Shown: positions 47,966 to 57,643 of the stretch, in pieces | Numbering within the stretch: position 1 is the stretch's first letter | How the letters are laid out: each line of letters opens with the position of its first letter | NCBI GenBank assembly: GCA_947589095.1 | Contig: CANQBX010000012.1 | Span: 1 to 64,000, forward strand | Direction of reading: 5' to 3' | Length of the DNA stretch: 64,000 nucleotides | Origin: an uncultured Lachnospiraceae bacterium | Lineage (GTDB): Bacteria > Bacillota > Clostridia > Lachnospirales > Lachnospiraceae | Made by a program: the position numbers and the translations under genes | The notes under the pieces: generated by a model | Databases searched by the model: none | Told to the model about the DNA's origin: nothing | The model's input: the letters and a program-made list of their open reading frames with translations, nothing else

Positions 47966-49879
47966 ATGAAACAAGAATATCTGAAGAAGTATTTTGGCTA
48001 CGACCGGTTCCGGGAAGGCCAGGAGACGCTGATCGACGGGATCCTTTCGGGCCGGGACGCTTTGGGGATTATGCCGACCGGGGCCGGCAAATCCATCTGC
48101 TATCAGATCCCGGCGCTGATCCTTGACGGGATCACGCTGGTGGTCTCGCCGCTGATCTCTCTGATGAAGGATCAGGTAGGCGCGTTAAATCAGGCCGGCA
48201 TCCACGCTGCGTATCTCAACAGTTCTCTTTCATCGGTTCAGTATCGGAAAGCTCTGGAACTGGCCGGGCAGGGCCGGTATTCTATCATCTACGTCGCTCC
48301 GGAACGACTCCTGAATGAAGAATTCCTCACTTTCGCATGCAGCAGGAAGATCTCAATGGTGGCAGTGGACGAGGCCCACTGCGTATCCCAATGGGGGCAG
48401 GATTTCCGCCCCAGTTATCTGCGGATCCCGGAATTTATCGGACGCCTTCCGTCGCGTCCGGTAGTCAGCGCGTTCACGGCCACGGCGACAGCCCAGGTGC
48501 GGGACGATATCATCGATCTGCTGAAGCTTCAGGATCCGCTGGTGATTGCCACGGGATTTGACCGGAAGAACCTGTATTTTGGCGTGGAGACGCCGAAAGA
48601 CCGGTACGCGGCGGTGAAGGCGTATCTGATGAATCATCCGGGCGAGAGCGGTATCATTTACTGCCTGACCCGGAAAATGGTCGACGACGTGTGCGGCCGT
48701 TTGATCCGCGACGGGTTCGCGGCAACGAGATACCACGCGGGGCTGGAGGACGAGGAACGGCGAAGGAATCAGGACGATTTCATTTACGACCGGTCCCCGG
48801 TCATGGTGGCGACCAATGCCTTCGGCATGGGGATCGACAAATCCAACGTGCGTTACGTGCTCCACTATGGGATGCCGAAGAATATCGAATCCTATTATCA
48901 GGAGGCCGGCCGTGCGGGAAGGGACGGGGAACCGGCGGAGTGTATCCTGTATTACAGCGGTCAGGATGTGATCACGAACCAGCTGTTCATTGAAAATAAC
49001 CGGGACAATCAGGAGCTGGACGACTTCTCCCGCGCTTTGGTACAGGAGAGGGATCGTGAGCGCCTCAAGAAGATGACATTTTACTGCTTTACCAAAGAAT
49101 GTCTGAGGGATTATATTCTCCGGTATTTCGGGGAGTACGGCAATAATTACTGCGGAAACTGCAGAAACTGTCTGACGCAGTTTGATACCGTGGATGTGAC
49201 GGAGATCGCCGAAAAGCTTCTGGGGTGCGTGAGGACCAGCGGGCAGCGCTACGGGACGACGGTCGTGATCGATACGGTTCATGGGGCAAGTACGGCCAAG
49301 ATCCGGCAGTACCGGATGGACCAGAATCCATTTTACGGCAGCTTAAGCAAGACGCCGGTCTACCGGCTGCGGCAGGTGCTTCAATATCTGCAGATGCAGG
49401 AGTATCTGACGGTGACGGCGGATGAATATGCTGTTGTGAAGCTGACGGCGCGGTCGCGGGAAGTTCTGGACGGGTCGCAGACGGTTACGATGAAATGGGC
49501 GAAGGAGCAGGTTCGTAAGCCGGCGGCTGCGGGCGGCGCGGCTGAAGGTGCAAACGGCTCGGCGGATAGCGGCGGGAAGACCGGGAAGAAAAAGCGCCGC
49601 GGGAAGGCGGCTATAGCCCTGGGTAATGCGGCGGACAGCGGAAAAGGCGTGGCTGATGGCGCGGAGCCGCTGTTTGAGAAATTGAGGGCTCTGCGTCTGG
49701 AGATCGCGAAGGAGGAGAAGGTGCCGCCGTACATCGTGTTCTCGGATAAGACGCTGACCCATATGTGTATCGTGAAGCCGGAGACGAAGGAAGAGATGCT
49801 TACGGTGTCTGGAGTCGGGGAATATAAGTATGGAAAATACGGGGAGCGTTTTCTGGCTAAGATCCGCGAGGAGAAGTAA
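47966..49879 (+). CDS. recQ: ATP-dependent DNA helicase RecQ
   Basis: 'GIMPTGAGKSICYQIPAL', 'VDEAHCVSQWGQDFRPSY', 'AFGMGIDKSNVRYVLHYGMPKNIESYYQEAGRAGRDG'. Confidence 0.95.
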   Translation: MKQEYLKKYFGYDRFREGQETLIDGILSGRDALGIMPTGAGKSICYQIPALILDGITLVVSPLISLMKDQVGALNQAGIHAAYLNSSLSSVQYRKALELAGQGRYSIIYVAPERLLNEEFLTFACSRKISMVAVDEAHCVSQWGQDFRPSYLRIPEFIGRLPSRPVVSAFTATATAQVRDDIIDLLKLQDPLVIATGFDRKNLYFGVETPKDRYAAVKAYLMNHPGESGIIYCLTRKMVDDVCGRLIRDGFAATRYHAGLEDEERRRNQDDFIYDRSPVMVATNAFGMGIDKSNVRYVLHYGMPKNIESYYQEAGRAGRDGEPAECILYYSGQDVITNQLFIENNRDNQELDDFSRALVQERDRERLKKMTFYCFTKECLRDYILRYFGEYGNNYCGNCRNCLTQFDTVDVTEIAEKLLGCVRTSGQRYGTTVVIDTVHGASTAKIRQYRMDQNPFYGSLSKTPVYRLRQVLQYLQMQEYLTVTADEYAVVKLTARSREVLDGSQTVTMKWAKEQVRKPAAAGGAAEGANGSADSGGKTGKKKRRGKAAIALGNAADSGKGVADGAEPLFEKLRALRLEIAKEEKVPPYIVFSDKTLTHMCIVKPETKEEMLTVSGVGEYKYGKYGERFLAKIREEK

Positions 49880-49919
49880 GCGGATACTGGAAAATGGAAC
49901 TGAAATCAGAGATTGAAAC

Positions 49920-49948
49920 TTGACATGCGCATGTAATATGCGTATAAT
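49920..49948 (+). promoter_or_regulatory. Consensus sigma-A-type promoter for hicAB with palindromic spacer
   Basis: TTGACA (49920-49925), 17-bp spacer tgcgcatgtaatatgcg, TATAAT (49943-49948). Confidence 0.85.
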
Positions 49949-49964
49949 ATGGGCAAGGAGATAT

Positions 49965-50168
49965 ATGACAGCGCGTGAAATTTTAAAAGAGCTTCATAGA
50001 GACGGTTGGTATGAAACAGGGCAGGAGGGGTCACATTTGCAGCTGAAGCATCCGACAAAACCGGGTAAAGTCACTGTACCAAAACATTCCGGCGATATTG
50101 CGCCGGGGACATTAAAAAGGATCTGCCAGCAGGCGCAGATCGCAGTTCCTGTGCAGAGAAAGGGTTGA
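49965..50168 (+). CDS. hicA: HicA-like toxin of a type II toxin-antitoxin system
   Basis: 'MTAREILKELHRDGWYETGQEGSHLQLKHPTKPGKVTVPKHSGDIAPGTLKRICQQA'. Confidence 0.93.
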   Translation: MTAREILKELHRDGWYETGQEGSHLQLKHPTKPGKVTVPKHSGDIAPGTLKRICQQAQIAVPVQRKG

Positions 50169-50174
50169 TGGAAA

Positions 50175-50588
50175 ATGATGAATCTGACGTATTTGGCTGT
50201 TATGGAGCCAGGCAAGGATGGCTCCTATAGCGTTTTTTTCCCGGATCTTCCAGGGTGCTTTAGTTATGGCCGGGATCTTGAAGAGGCGCAGAGGATGGCG
50301 GTGGAAGCGGCCAGTCTCCATGTATACGGACTGGAATGTGACGGTGATGCAGTACCTGAACCGTCGGTACATTTGTCTAAAGAAGACACAGAGGGAAATG
50401 TTGTCATGCCTGTGACGATTCACCCGGATCTGTTCCGCATCAAGAAAGATAATGAGCGCATTAAAACCAACATTACGCTTCCAGCGTGGCTGAAGCGGAT
50501 GGCGGAGGAGCAGAAGGTGAATTATTCACGGCTTTTGGAGGCGGCATTGATCGAATATCTGCAGATTTCGAATGTGAAAAATCGGTAG
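50175..50588 (+). CDS. hicB: HicB-like antitoxin
   Basis: 'YLAVMEPGKDGSYSVFFPDLPGCFSYGRDLEEAQRMAVEA' and a C-terminal ribbon-helix-helix-like segment. Confidence 0.93.
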   Translation: MMNLTYLAVMEPGKDGSYSVFFPDLPGCFSYGRDLEEAQRMAVEAASLHVYGLECDGDAVPEPSVHLSKEDTEGNVVMPVTIHPDLFRIKKDNERIKTNITLPAWLKRMAEEQKVNYSRLLEAALIEYLQISNVKNR

Positions 50589-50694
50589 ATGAAGTACAGA
50601 ATGGATTTTGGTTCAGCGGCCTGCCATGTTGCTTTTCCATTCCGCGTAACGTATAATAAAAACGGTTGCAGTTATGCGAGAGAGAGGAAAGTAA

Positions 50695-51213
50695 ATGGGA
50701 ACGGGAATCATCATATGCGGCATGAACGGCAGCGGCAAGAGCACGCTTGGCCGGGCGCTTTCTGAGCGGCTGGGGTTTCATTTTATCGATATTGAGGATC
50801 TGTATTTTCCGAAAAATGATCCGTCCTATCTGTACGCTTCGCCGCGTACGCGGCAAGAAGTGGAGCAGCTGCTCTGGGAGGAGATCCAGGAGCATGAGAA
50901 TTTCGTCCTGGCGTCGGTAAAGGGCGACTACGGCGAGAGGCTCTATCCGTATTTTACGCATGTCGTGCTGATCGAAGTCCCGAAGAATATCCGGATGCGG
51001 CGGGTCAGGGAGCGGTCGTATAAAAAGTTTGGCGCGAGGATGCTGCCCGGCGGGGATCTGTACGAGGAGGAAGAAGAGTTTTTTGAACTCGTAAAGTCGC
51101 GGCCGGAAGATATGGCGGAGAAATGGGCGGCTCAGTTGAAATGTCCCATTCTGCGGGTCGACGGGACGGAGACGGTCGATGAAATCCTGAAAAAATGCGT
51201 GATTTCGCTCTGA
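50695..51213 (+). CDS. P-loop AAA/shikimate-kinase-like ATPase
   Basis: Walker A 'GTGIIICGMNGSGKSTLGRALSERLGFHFIDIEDLYFP'. Confidence 0.8.
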   Translation: MGTGIIICGMNGSGKSTLGRALSERLGFHFIDIEDLYFPKNDPSYLYASPRTRQEVEQLLWEEIQEHENFVLASVKGDYGERLYPYFTHVVLIEVPKNIRMRRVRERSYKKFGARMLPGGDLYEEEEEFFELVKSRPEDMAEKWAAQLKCPILRVDGTETVDEILKKCVISL

Positions 51214-51295
51214 AAAACATTGAAGAAATGCACAAATCTGTTTTATACGGACAATAGGCGGTAAATAGCAAGCCGAGACGTACGGACAATAGGCG

Positions 51296-51967
51296 GTGGA
51301 CGGTTTGAACTACATTACGATTATAGAAGACGACAAAGCGCTGAACAATGGAATCGCGCTGGCGCTCCGAAACGCGGACTATGCGTTCCGGCAGTACTAT
51401 GCGCTTAAGGAGTATGATCCCGCGGAGAAGGCGGATCTGATCATCCTTGATATTAACCTTCCGGACGGAAACGGATTTGATTTCTTAAAGAAGCTGCGGC
51501 AGTCCTCGGATGTGCCGGTGATCGTGTTGACGGCCAACGATCTGGAGACCGACGAGGTCATGGGTCTGGAGCTGGGGGCGGACGATTATATCACGAAGCC
51601 GTTCAGCCTGATGGTGCTGCGGGCGCGGATCGACAAGGCGCTGAAGCGCCGGCCGAGGGCAGAGGAGAACATATACGCCGACGGACGGTACCGGTTCGAT
51701 TTTGACCGGATGGAGTTCGCGAACCGGGGTGCGTCGGTGGAGTTAAGCAAGACGGAGCAGAAGCTTCTGCGGCTGCTGGTGCAGAATAAGGAGCAGACGC
51801 TGACCAGGGACTTTCTGGTGGACCGGATCTGGACGGACGGCGCGGAATACGTGGACGAGAACGCGCTGTCGGTGACGGTGAACCGGCTTCGGAAGAAGCT
51901 GGACGCGGCGGAGGTGATCCGGACGGTGTACGGCATCGGGTATGTGTGGAGCGCGAAAGGACGCTGA
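51296..51967 (+). CDS. OmpR/PhoB-family response regulator (orphan; start GTG 51296 or TTG 51305)
   Basis: REC domain 'LIILDINLPDGNGFDFLKKL...TANDLETDEVMGLELGADDYITKPF' and winged-helix C-terminus. Confidence 0.9.
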   Translation: MDGLNYITIIEDDKALNNGIALALRNADYAFRQYYALKEYDPAEKADLIILDINLPDGNGFDFLKKLRQSSDVPVIVLTANDLETDEVMGLELGADDYITKPFSLMVLRARIDKALKRRPRAEENIYADGRYRFDFDRMEFANRGASVELSKTEQKLLRLLVQNKEQTLTRDFLVDRIWTDGAEYVDENALSVTVNRLRKKLDAAEVIRTVYGIGYVWSAKGR

Positions 51968-52032
51968 GGCTGATCGGGTGTTCAGGGGAGACGGATATGA
52001 TCGGGATCTGTGGAGGAAAATGCGGGACAAGG

Positions 52033-52701
52033 ATGAAACAGAAAATACTGATTATTGAAGATGATGATACAATTCAGACACAGTTGAAAACCCTACTGTC
52101 GGGTAATGGATATGAGGCTGACGCTGTCACCGACTTTTCAAGAGTAATTGAGCAATTCAAAGCATTTGCACCCCATCTTGTTTTGCTGGATATAAAATTG
52201 CCGGGAAACAGCGGCTTTGAAATCTGTTCACAAATCCGCAGCTTTTCCGATATTCCCATTGTGTTTGTAACAAGCAGCAATACAGATATGGATGAACTAT
52301 ACAGTATCATGCTGGGCGGAGATGCTTTTATCACAAAGCCGTATAACACAGCGATATTGCTTGCTAAAATCGCTTCCCTGCTGCGGCGGGCGTATGCGTC
52401 CGGGCAATCCGAAACGCTCGCATGGAACGGCGCGGATTTACATTTGGAAAGCAGTTTGATAGAATATAACGGCCGGAAAGCAGAACTGACAAAAAACGAA
52501 CTGAAAATTCTTTACTATCTTTTTAAGAACGCGGGCAAAATATGCCCCCGCAGCGATATTGTGGATTTTCTCTGGGACAATCAGCTTTATGTGGACGATA
52601 ATGCCCTGAGTGTGAATATGACCCGTATCCGTGAAAAGCTGGCGTCTATTGGGCTTACAGACTTTATCAAAACAAAGCACAGACAGGGGTACACGTTATG
52701 A
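52033..52701 (+). CDS. OmpR-family response regulator (BceR-like)
   Basis: 'MKQKILIIEDDDTIQTQLKTLLSGNGYEA...LVLLDIKLPGNSGFEICSQIRSFSDIPIVFVTSSNTDMDEL'. Confidence 0.9.
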   Translation: MKQKILIIEDDDTIQTQLKTLLSGNGYEADAVTDFSRVIEQFKAFAPHLVLLDIKLPGNSGFEICSQIRSFSDIPIVFVTSSNTDMDELYSIMLGGDAFITKPYNTAILLAKIASLLRRAYASGQSETLAWNGADLHLESSLIEYNGRKAELTKNELKILYYLFKNAGKICPRSDIVDFLWDNQLYVDDNALSVNMTRIREKLASIGLTDFIKTKHRQGYTL

Positions 52702-53711
52702 GCGGCAGGCAATATCTGAAAAATCAGCTGCCCGTTATTTTCATCAATCTGCTGGGTATGCTCGCCCTTGCACTGTTTTTGACTGCAGGCGGGAATGGGA
52801 TTCAAACGGTCCTGTTCGTCCTTGCCGTCTGGCTGATCATCCTTGTTTCCTGTCTGCTGCTGTTTTACTATTCCCGGAAAAAGCATCTTGATAAATTGCT
52901 GGATATGGCAGAGAAGCTGGATGAACGGTATTTGCTGCCGGAAATCATGCAGGCGCCGGAACGGGCCGATGAACAGGTTTTCTATCAGATTATGAAGATG
53001 TCCGAAAAATCCATGCTGGAACACATTGGCGAGATACAGAGGGAGCGGCAGGAATATAAAGAATACATCGAACAATGGATCCATGAAGTCAAAACGCCGA
53101 TTACGGCTATGAAGCTGATCTGCGAGAATAACCGCTGTTCCTTTACCAGAGAACTGATGGCCGAATTGGAAAATATCAGCCGTTTCACGGAGCAGGCTTT
53201 GTATTACGCCCGCAGCGAGCATACGGAAAAGGATTATTCTGTCCGTGAAATCCGTCTAAGTGATGTGGTACATGGAGCCATTGCCGACAACAAGTATCTT
53301 CTGCGGCAGAACAATGTGACCGTTACCGCGGAGAATGTGGAGTACAGTGTCTATTCGGATGATAAGTGGCTGCGTTTTATTTTAGACCAGCTTATCAGCA
53401 ATGCAGTAAAATACCGCACAGGCCAGCCGGTTTTGCATTTTTCTGCCGTCAAAGAAAATGACAGCGTTATCCTGTCTGTTGCGGACAACGGCATGGGCAT
53501 ACCGGAAAGTGACCTGCCCCGCATTTTCGAGAAAGGATTTACCGGACAAAACGGACGGACGATCCATAGTTCTACCGGAATCGGCCTGTATCTTTGCAGG
53601 CGGCTTTGCGACAAGCTGGGAATCGGTATTGCGGCAGGTTCCGGGGGAGAAGGCACCACCATTTCTCTTTCCTTCCATATTAACGACTTTGTGACCGGGG
53701 TGCAGGGCTGA
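52698..53711 (+). CDS. Intramembrane-sensing histidine kinase (BceS-like)
   Basis: Two N-terminal TM segments, 'YIEQWIHEVKTPITAMKLICENN', 'FTGQNGRTIHSSTGIGLYLCRRLCDKLG'. Confidence 0.9.
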   Translation: MSGRQYLKNQLPVIFINLLGMLALALFLTAGGNGIQTVLFVLAVWLIILVSCLLLFYYSRKKHLDKLLDMAEKLDERYLLPEIMQAPERADEQVFYQIMKMSEKSMLEHIGEIQRERQEYKEYIEQWIHEVKTPITAMKLICENNRCSFTRELMAELENISRFTEQALYYARSEHTEKDYSVREIRLSDVVHGAIADNKYLLRQNNVTVTAENVEYSVYSDDKWLRFILDQLISNAVKYRTGQPVLHFSAVKENDSVILSVADNGMGIPESDLPRIFEKGFTGQNGRTIHSSTGIGLYLCRRLCDKLGIGIAAGSGGEGTTISLSFHINDFVTGVQG

Positions 53712-53726
53712 TATGCTCTGCACTTC

Positions 53727-53740
53727 TTACATTTTTGTAA
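53727..53740. promoter_or_regulatory. BceR-type binding box upstream of the ABC transporter genes
   Basis: ttaca-tttt-tgtaa palindrome, fits the TNACA-N4-TGTAA consensus recalled for BceR-like regulators. Confidence 0.6.
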
Positions 53741-53869
53741 GAGCTGCGTAAGGAAATCGGATACAGATAGCCATGAATACCGATTACAATAAAGGCATGA
53801 CCGGATACAAAAGGCCATGAATACAGATTACAATCAGGGCATGAAAGATTTGGAAAGGCAGGAGGACGC

Positions 53870-54637
53870 ATGGAACCAATCTTGAAATTGGAGCATATCC
53901 AAAAAATTTACGGCAGCGAGGGGAACATCACAAAAGCCATTCAGGATATCAGCTTTTCCGTAGAAACAGGTGAATTTCTGGGAATTATGGGAGCGTCCGG
54001 CTCCGGGAAAACAACGCTTCTCAACTGCATTTCCACCATTGATACAGTGAGCGCAGGGCACATCTATCTGGGAGGAACAGACATTACCGAGATAAAGGCA
54101 AAATCCCTCGCCCGGTTCCGGCGGGAGAATTTGGGATTTGTGTTTCAGGATTTCAATCTGCTGGATACCCTGACCGTCTCTGAAAACATTGCGCTGGCGC
54201 TTGCGATCAATAAGACCCCGTCGAAAAAAGCGGAACCTCTTGTCCGGGAGATTGCCGACAGGCTGAACATCCGTGATATTCTGGACAAATATCCCTACCA
54301 GGTATCCGGCGGTCAGAAGCAGCGCTGCGCCTGCGCCAGAGCCATCATTAACAATCCAAAGCTGCTTTTGGCGGATGAACCGACCGGGGCCCTGGACAGC
54401 CACTCCTCTCAAATGCTTCTGTCTACGATACAGAGTATCAATGAGCAGATGGGAGCGACGATCCTTATGGTAACGCATGACGCTTTTACAGCCAGCTATG
54501 CAAACCGTATCCTCTTTTTACAGGACGGAAGGATTTTCACAGAATTGAATAAGGGCAGAGACAGCCGGAGCGCCTTCTTTGATAAAATCCTGGACGTCCT
54601 TACCATGATCGGAGGGGGACAAAGCCATGTATGCTAA
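53870..54637 (+). CDS. ABC transporter ATP-binding protein (BceA-like)
   Basis: 'GIMGASGSGKTTLLNCISTIDTVSAGHIYLGG', 'YQVSGGQKQRCACARAIINNPKLLLADEPTGALDS'. Confidence 0.93.
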   Translation: MEPILKLEHIQKIYGSEGNITKAIQDISFSVETGEFLGIMGASGSGKTTLLNCISTIDTVSAGHIYLGGTDITEIKAKSLARFRRENLGFVFQDFNLLDTLTVSENIALALAINKTPSKKAEPLVREIADRLNIRDILDKYPYQVSGGQKQRCACARAIINNPKLLLADEPTGALDSHSSQMLLSTIQSINEQMGATILMVTHDAFTASYANRILFLQDGRIFTELNKGRDSRSAFFDKILDVLTMIGGGQSHVC

Positions 54638-56840
54638 ACTCGTTTTAAGAAATGCAGAGCGGTCTGTCAAAGACTATCTGATCTACATTGTAACCATGAC
54701 GATCTGCGTCACACTCTTTTATTCATTCCTCTCTATTTCCAGCAGCTATTACCAGCCGGATATAGGCAGCGAATACGATTTTACAATGTTGAGTGACGGG
54801 ATGAAAATGGCAATTTGTGCCGTCACTTTGGTACTGCTGTTTTTGATACGGTTCGTCAATAACTATATGCTGCGCCGCAGGCAAAAGGAGTTTGCGATCC
54901 AGGCCGTCATGGGTATGGAGCAGAGAACCATCGGAAATCTGTTCTTTGCGGAAACCTTTGTCATGGGGATGATTTCGATTGTGACTGGGATTTTCCTCGG
55001 CGTGTTCTGTTCGCAGTTTATGACTGCCATGCTTCTGACTTCCTACGGGAAAGGCTATGAACTGTCATGGACGCTGTTCCCGGATACCGTACTTCTGACG
55101 GTCAGTTTCTTTACCATTAGTTTTATTGCGGCAGGGATGTTCAACACCCGCACCATCAAGAAAACAAGAATCATTGATATGCTTGCGGCAGACCGGGAAA
55201 ATGACCCGGAACTGAAAAGAAGCCGCTGGATTGTCGCAGCTGCCGTCCTGTTTGAACTTTTCACAATATGGATGGCTGTGGCAGGCGTCCAAAAGGTCTG
55301 GTTCTATTATGACAGCCGTTTTGAGCTGCCGGTAAAAGTCATGTTCTGGGGAAATATCATTCTGCCCGCATCGGCCCTGCTTTGGTCTTTGTGGTGGCTG
55401 ATCCGAAAGAAAAAATACGGTTTTTCAAAATGGATTTTGGGGCTGCTCATCTGCTCCGTCCTGAATGCCTGCACAGCGGCCAGTGTACCGGCTTTCATCA
55501 ATCAGTATTATCTTGCGATGGGGGCAGGCATGATCAATCAATATTTATTGTTTGTTCTGGCTGACCTGCTTTTTTTCATCTGTTCCCTGATCTATCTTGC
55601 CGGCAGCTTCATCGCCGCATGGAAAGAAAAATCGCCGGAGCACAGATACAAAGGCGAAAACCTGTTCTTCTTCGGACAGATTACATCAAAACTGAATACC
55701 ACCAGCAAGACGATGACGCTGATCTGCGCGACTCTTGCGCTTGCCATTTTCCTGTTTATTGCCGCCCCAATCCTGACAGGCTGGGCTTCAGGCTATCTGG
55801 ATATACGGTCGATGTATGACGTGCAGATCTTTTCCAGATACAATAATGTATATGATGAAGAAAATCTTCCCGGCGATGATTATGGAATTGTAACGGACTA
55901 CCTCGCAGATCATGGGATTCAAACCGATTATGACTGTACGTTTAACCTCTGCCTTCCGAAGAAAGATGATTTTCACAATCGGTTTAAGTATGATTTTCCT
56001 GTCGCAGCAATTTCATTAAGCGATTACAACACAATTCGGGAAATGCTGGGATACGAGCCGGTTTCTTTATCGGAAAATGAATATACAACGCAATGGAAGG
56101 CAATCGCCGCCGAGGAAGAACGAGACAGCTTTTTGGAGGAGCATACCAGTGTTATGACAGACGCGGGAGAATTGACACTTTCCGGGCAGCCATATTACGA
56201 GGAAGCAATCGGCGAGACGGTGTACAATTCCTACACGGATGTAATCTATGTATTTCCGGACCGTGTCTGTGAAAAGCTGCTTCCCGTAATGCGCAACCGC
56301 TACATCACTGTATCCGAAAGCATTTCCTATGAAAACGCCCGCGAATTGGAACAGGCTTTCTCGGACGAGTATCCGGAAGATACAGATACCGGCGTCAGCT
56401 ATGGTATCCGATTGCGTACCCTGCAGATCAACAGTACAAAAGCGGGCAATTTTGTATTGCAGGCCTCCATGCTTTACGGCGCAGTAGTGCTGATGGTCAT
56501 TTGCCTTACGGTATTATCTTTGCAGCAGCTATTGGACGCGGGGAAATATAAATATCGTTTCGGCGTTCTGCGAAAACTGGGCGTAGAGGAAGAAAGAATA
56601 GGAAGACTTGTGCTGAAGCAATTAGGCGTCTGGTTTGGCCTTCCCATTCTTGTGGCCGTCATAGTTGCCGCTGTTGTGATTGCCTGCTTTATCCAGGCTG
56701 TTTCAGCAGAGATTTCAGCGTATATCGGATTTGGAGCCCTGATGCCGCAGATGGGGATGATCGCGGGAATATTAGCGCTGCTGCTGATCTGCTATTTCAT
56801 CAGTACATGGATACTCTTTAAGCGCTCCATCAAACCATAA
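54627..56840 (+). CDS. FtsX-like ABC transporter permease with large extracytoplasmic domain (BceB-like)
   Basis: 10-TM pattern with ~230-aa hydrophilic insert; 'QLLDAGKYKYRFGVLRKLGVEEERI'. Confidence 0.9.
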   Translation: MYAKLVLRNAERSVKDYLIYIVTMTICVTLFYSFLSISSSYYQPDIGSEYDFTMLSDGMKMAICAVTLVLLFLIRFVNNYMLRRRQKEFAIQAVMGMEQRTIGNLFFAETFVMGMISIVTGIFLGVFCSQFMTAMLLTSYGKGYELSWTLFPDTVLLTVSFFTISFIAAGMFNTRTIKKTRIIDMLAADRENDPELKRSRWIVAAAVLFELFTIWMAVAGVQKVWFYYDSRFELPVKVMFWGNIILPASALLWSLWWLIRKKKYGFSKWILGLLICSVLNACTAASVPAFINQYYLAMGAGMINQYLLFVLADLLFFICSLIYLAGSFIAAWKEKSPEHRYKGENLFFFGQITSKLNTTSKTMTLICATLALAIFLFIAAPILTGWASGYLDIRSMYDVQIFSRYNNVYDEENLPGDDYGIVTDYLADHGIQTDYDCTFNLCLPKKDDFHNRFKYDFPVAAISLSDYNTIREMLGYEPVSLSENEYTTQWKAIAAEEERDSFLEEHTSVMTDAGELTLSGQPYYEEAIGETVYNSYTDVIYVFPDRVCEKLLPVMRNRYITVSESISYENARELEQAFSDEYPEDTDTGVSYGIRLRTLQINSTKAGNFVLQASMLYGAVVLMVICLTVLSLQQLLDAGKYKYRFGVLRKLGVEEERIGRLVLKQLGVWFGLPILVAVIVAAVVIACFIQAVSAEISAYIGFGALMPQMGMIAGILALLLICYFISTWILFKRSIKP

Positions 56841-56974
56841 CGCTGTTTAAGCAACCTGTGATTGCGGGAACAGAAAAAAACGCGTATGCCGGGTGGTAGA
56901 TTTTTCGACAGGAGCATGATATATTGGCATCGATACACGGCCGTGCAAAATAAGTAAGAAAGGAAATTTTGTTT

Positions 56975-57643
56975 ATGAGTTTTGGCAAAAATTTACAGCA
57001 TCTGCGGCGTATGTGCGGAAATATTACGCAGGAGGCTTTGGCGGAAAAGCTGAAAGTCAGCCGGCAGACTATTTCAAAATGGGAACTTAACGAATCGACG
57101 CCGGAAATGGATAAGGCCATAGAGCTTTGCGGACTGTTTAACTGTTCATTGGACAATCTGTTTCGCGAAGAGATGGGCGCCTGCGACGAAGCATACACGG
57201 ATCTTCGCGTGGAGATCGTTCCGGGGTTTCGGTATGTGAAGCACGCGGTGATCAGCAGCGATCCTGAGGGGGACGCCTTTAACTGGGTGCTTAACATCGC
57301 TCGCGACAATGGCGTGGAGCATCCCCGGGTGATCGGCTGGGACTTTCCGTATGTTTCTATGGAGCAGATAAATGTTTACCATATGCACGGCTATGAGGCT
57401 GCGTGGATTCTGCCTGAAGATATAACGCCTCAAAATGTGGAAATCAAGGAGCAGAAGGCTCACAGATATGCCGCGATCCACATCCCTGAACCGTTCAAAA
57501 ATCCGTTTGTGATCATTCCTAACGCATATAAGACATTAATGGAATATATGCGTCTCAACGGTTTGGAGCATACGGACAAAGACGTGATCCCGTGTTTTGA
57601 GACGGACGGCGATTCCATGGATGTTTATATTGCCTGCATATAG
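56975..57643 (+). CDS. XRE-family HTH regulator with GyrI-like effector domain
   Basis: 'MSFGKNLQHLRRMCGNITQEALAEKLKVSRQTISKWELNESTPEMDKAIELC' and C-terminal AraE/GyrI-like region. Confidence 0.82.
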   Translation: MSFGKNLQHLRRMCGNITQEALAEKLKVSRQTISKWELNESTPEMDKAIELCGLFNCSLDNLFREEMGACDEAYTDLRVEIVPGFRYVKHAVISSDPEGDAFNWVLNIARDNGVEHPRVIGWDFPYVSMEQINVYHMHGYEAAWILPEDITPQNVEIKEQKAHRYAAIHIPEPFKNPFVIIPNAYKTLMEYMRLNGLEHTDKDVIPCFETDGDSMDVYIACI

